A stretch of DNA of 24,949 nucleotides from CAYHKY01 sp964357355 (lineage in GTDB: Bacteria; Patescibacteriota; Microgenomatia; UBA10105): contig CAYHKY010000013.1 of the NCBI GenBank assembly GCA_964357355.1, positions 1 to 24,949 of the forward strand, written 5' to 3'. A program made the translations under genes and the position numbers. The notes under the pieces are model-generated. The model had not been told where the DNA came from and searched no databases. It saw only the letters and a program-made list of their open reading frames with translations. Below, one piece after another: positions 22,441-24,949 of the stretch (positions are counted from its first letter, which is position 1; each line of letters opens with the position of its first letter).

Positions 22441-24278
22441 ATATCTCTCCTTACTTCAAAAAGCATAACCTCGCGATTTGCAAATATTGGTTTTGCGCCG
22501 TACTCAGTGATTTTTTCGCCATACTGATATGCTTCCAATGGCAAGGCTTTGGGACTAAATATATTAAAACTCAAATTATATTTTTGAGCATCCTCACTTT
22601 TGTGCCATTGATAGGCTCGGCCACTGACAATCATAATGTATGCATCCGGCTCGTTTGTTTGTTGTGTATCCTTGATAGCATATAGATATGTCAAAAATTC
22701 ATCCCGGTTACTTACCTGAAACAACGCATTTACTTTTTCCCGATTTTGTTGATTCATATACGCTCCTCCAGGACTATTCACTGCGGAAACTGCTTCAAGT
22801 ACGTACGATGTCGCCGGATCTGATACCAGTAGTGTTTTCTTTCCCGCATATTTATTTTTAACAAACTCAGCGGCTTCAATCTCATATTTAGAAATCAAGG
22901 TCGTCTGATTGCCATATCTCACAAAGTCTTTCCAGTAACGGGCATTAAGCACAAGTACCATCGCTAAAGTTACCAGTAGCGCGCTACTCATGAGTACGCG
23001 TAAAAGAGGTGCGGTGACTTTCATAAATATCCAACCTACTGCTATCGCCATGACTATATGAACAAGGTACCTTCCTAAGACATAAAACTTAAAGACATAT
23101 GGCAGTGGCGAAGCAACCACAACCAGTGTCAACGACATAACTAAAAGTACTAATCGCTCATTACCCTTATTTCTCACAATCGTGATTATCGCACCAAGAA
23201 GGACTAAAATGAATATCGACCAGCCATAAAATACCCGCAAGTATTCAATTTTGGTAGAAAGAAGATGTATATATGAGGCAGCCTCGCCGTAGTTGATCGT
23301 AGTTAATGGTAACTTAGTCACACCGAATGTGAGGACTACATACGCTATAGCAGTCAGCAGTAACCACACAGGGATAAAATAACGGCTTTTTTCACTTAGA
23401 CGGGTCTTTTTGCCTAAATAAATAACTCCCACAAGCAGTATAGCTGCCGCTCCCACTATCAAATGCACCACTAGTATTGTCACTGTCCAAACAATCAAAA
23501 CTCCAGCATCTACCCTTTTTTCCTTGTTCCATGTATGAAATAAGTAGGCTATAGCAAAAACAGACAGCATCGCTGCCAATGTTTGCGGTACCAGGAAAAA
23601 TGACGCATACGCTATATATGATTCAAAGATAAATGCGCCAAAAACCGCGCTGATTAGGGCAACCAACTGCTTTTTAGTGATCGCATATGCGAGTACATAC
23701 GAAGCTGTCACGGTAGTCACCAAATGCAATAATTCCACTATCCACCAAAATCCTAACGGCTCAGGTTCTACGAGTATTTGTGGTACTCCTACCAATACAT
23801 AGTAAAGAGTTGTGTAGCCGTCAAAACGAAACGTGTCACTTACGTGTGAAGGTAATACAGAAAACTTTCCCTGCTTCATTTCATTGACCAACGTTTGGTG
23901 TTCAAATATGTCCCAGTTCAATACATAAGGATAGGGATTGTCAAATTTCCAAATAGAAAATACGACACTACTTAGAAAAACAATGGCAATAACTATTTTT
24001 GCTTGTTTATACAGTGCAGCCCGATTAATTTTAGGTAAAACAATGACGTTCATTAGTGTAATTACTAGTGTATATATTATTAAGGCTATTTTTATTGGAA
24101 GGTGTAATCCATACAACATTAACGTGAATGTATAAAGTACTAAACTACCTACAGCAAATGCCGCGACCGGTGCAAATATGCCCATGTCGCGTTTGAAAAA
24201 CCGCAACACGACTCTACCACTTAAATAGGGCAGTATATAAACCAATAATGCTGCAATAGTTGTAATTACTATATTCAT
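22437..24278 (-). CDS. Large polytopic membrane protein, GT-C-like
   Basis: This is a 613-residue protein with about 12-13 membrane helices and a C-terminal soluble domain of ~150 residues (from about YGNQTTLISKYEIEAAEF). After the fourth helix a long external loop contains NWDIFEHQTLVNEMKQGKF, followed by FDGYTTLYYVLVG. Acidic residues there are plausible GT-C catalytic positions. It resembles PMT-like enzymes of CPR glycan loci but I cannot assign a defined family. ATGA overlaps at both ends tie it to its neighbours. Its GT2 partner suggests use of a polyprenyl-phosphate sugar. Confidence 0.68.
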   Translation of the reverse strand: MNIVITTIAALLVYILPYLSGRVVLRFFKRDMGIFAPVAAFAVGSLVLYTFTLMLYGLHLPIKIALIIYTLVITLMNVIVLPKINRAALYKQAKIVIAIVFLSSVVFSIWKFDNPYPYVLNWDIFEHQTLVNEMKQGKFSVLPSHVSDTFRFDGYTTLYYVLVGVPQILVEPEPLGFWWIVELLHLVTTVTASYVLAYAITKKQLVALISAVFGAFIFESYIAYASFFLVPQTLAAMLSVFAIAYLFHTWNKEKRVDAGVLIVWTVTILVVHLIVGAAAILLVGVIYLGKKTRLSEKSRYFIPVWLLLTAIAYVVLTFGVTKLPLTTINYGEAASYIHLLSTKIEYLRVFYGWSIFILVLLGAIITIVRNKGNERLVLLVMSLTLVVVASPLPYVFKFYVLGRYLVHIVMAIAVGWIFMKVTAPLLRVLMSSALLVTLAMVLVLNARYWKDFVRYGNQTTLISKYEIEAAEFVKNKYAGKKTLLVSDPATSYVLEAVSAVNSPGGAYMNQQNREKVNALFQVSNRDEFLTYLYAIKDTQQTNEPDAYIMIVSGRAYQWHKSEDAQKYNLSFNIFSPKALPLEAYQYGEKITEYGAKPIFANREVMLFEVRRDI

Positions 24279-24949
24279 ATACGAATACTCCTCATGTCCG
24301 GCAACACCTCAACCATCATATTCACCGCAACCTGATCTTGGTTTCGATCCGGATTTTCTTCTTCCAGTTCTATAATTTTGTAATTTTTATTGATATATAT
24401 CTCCTGTTTAGGTTGTGCTCGTATTACCAACACTCCTCCGACTCGCGGATTAACAATAAAGATACGCTTGCCTGATATAAAAGGTCTGCGCTCACTTGAA
24501 TCATGTGGCGTCAAATCAATTCCTGCAATTCTCTCTAATGACTCCCTATCACTATCAGTGTTTTCCGTATATAAAAGACCGGTTTCGTCAAACACAAAAT
24601 CATCCCTGGAGTAGACTATAGTTGAACCTATCCGTTGGGTAGTTATAACTTGTGGATAGAGCCAAACGCTGCGTATAACTTTAACCTGAGTTCCATTTAC
24701 TTCTGTCTCATACTTCATTTGAAAACTATTGCCAAATTCAGTTGAGATCGGCTGCAGATCAAAGTAGGCCTTGACGTTTTTTATGATATTTTCTACCGTG
24801 TTTGGTTTGGTCGTCCTGACCTGTTTTTCGTTTCCGTCAATTGGGATGAACGCAATTCTTCTGCCCTCACGATCTATATAATAATCGTTATAGGCGCTCA
24901 AGAGGTACGAAGAATGTTTCGATGGTTGAGAAAGTGAAAGACCAAATAG
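24275..24949 (-). CDS. Protein of unknown function (5' end outside window)
   Basis: The frame is open to the window edge on the minus strand, so the start lies outside; the TTG at 24901 is only an internal codon. About 224 residues are visible. It looks soluble and beta-rich, with RRIAFIPIDG, EVNGTQVKVIRSVWLYPQ, VLVIRAQPKQEIYINKNYK and a C-terminus ending EVLPDMRSIRI. I recognise no domain. As the upstream gene of a glycan operon (ATGA overlap with the next gene) it may be an extracytoplasmic partner, but that is only context. Confidence 0.65.
   Translation of the reverse strand, partial: LFGLSLSQPSKHSSYLLSAYNDYYIDREGRRIAFIPIDGNEKQVRTTKPNTVENIIKNVKAYFDLQPISTEFGNSFQMKYETEVNGTQVKVIRSVWLYPQVITTQRIGSTIVYSRDDFVFDETGLLYTENTDSDRESLERIAGIDLTPHDSSERRPFISGKRIFIVNPRVGGVLVIRAQPKQEIYINKNYKIIELEEENPDRNQDQVAVNMMVEVLPDMRSIRI

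Overview
The window reads as a fragment of a small-genome, Candidate Phyla Radiation (Patescibacteria/Microgenomates-like) bacterium. The evidence is AT-rich coding sequence, many tightly overlapping membrane glycosyltransferase genes, few Shine-Dalgarno sites, and decayed toxin-antitoxin modules with repeats. TGA works as an ordinary stop, for example at 2238-2240, which argues against the TGA-recoding CPR lineages. The lineage is inferred from gene content and style; no rRNA or tRNA marker was found.

Region 1 (1-13765, + strand) is a surface-glycan locus. It holds the end of a large PTPS-related membrane protein, two nucleotide-sugar epimerases (CDP-paratose 2-epimerase-like and dTDP-L-rhamnose 4-epimerase-like), a polyprenyl-phosphate-type GT2, a GT-C membrane enzyme, a Wzx-type flippase, three more GT2 enzymes, an anchored protein of unknown function, a GT4 enzyme and a YfhO-family membrane protein. 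Together they could make activated sugars, assemble a lipid-linked glycan, flip it and finish it outside. Region 2 (13766-15301) has a small one-TM protein and an RsmB/NOP2-type rRNA m5C methyltransferase. It is bracketed by copies of a ~97-bp intergenic repeat.

That repeat occurs three times: 7121-7217 (+), 13766-13862 (+) and 15203-15301 (-). Every copy ends in a sigma70-like promoter (TTGYWA, 17-18 bp, TAYAWT) and holds an imperfect hairpin. One copy starts exactly after the stop of a YfhO protein that lacks its usual last membrane segment. Another supplies the last codons and stop of the methyltransferase.

Region 3 (15302-19640) is the most unusual part. Small plus-strand modules (brnT-brnA; a coiled-coil gene divergent from a CopG antitoxin; an intact HEPN-MNT pair followed by a broken MntA-HepT pair) are separated by four minus-strand remnants of the C-terminal tail of one membrane glycosyltransferase family (NNWANGW then FWPQxLEFxGF). 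No body of that gene is present. Three of the modules end convergently on, or overlapping, the stop codon of a tail. The variable linker inside each tail carries short repeats: TACAACY heptads in tails 1 and 4, a 12-bp repeat in tail 2. The heptads lie in opposite orientations at the homologous site.

Region 4 (19641-24949) has a plus-strand membrane protein with an HExxH motif. A second, minus-strand glycan operon converges on it (partial unknown protein, GT-C membrane protein, GT2, GT4), joined by ATGA and longer overlaps.
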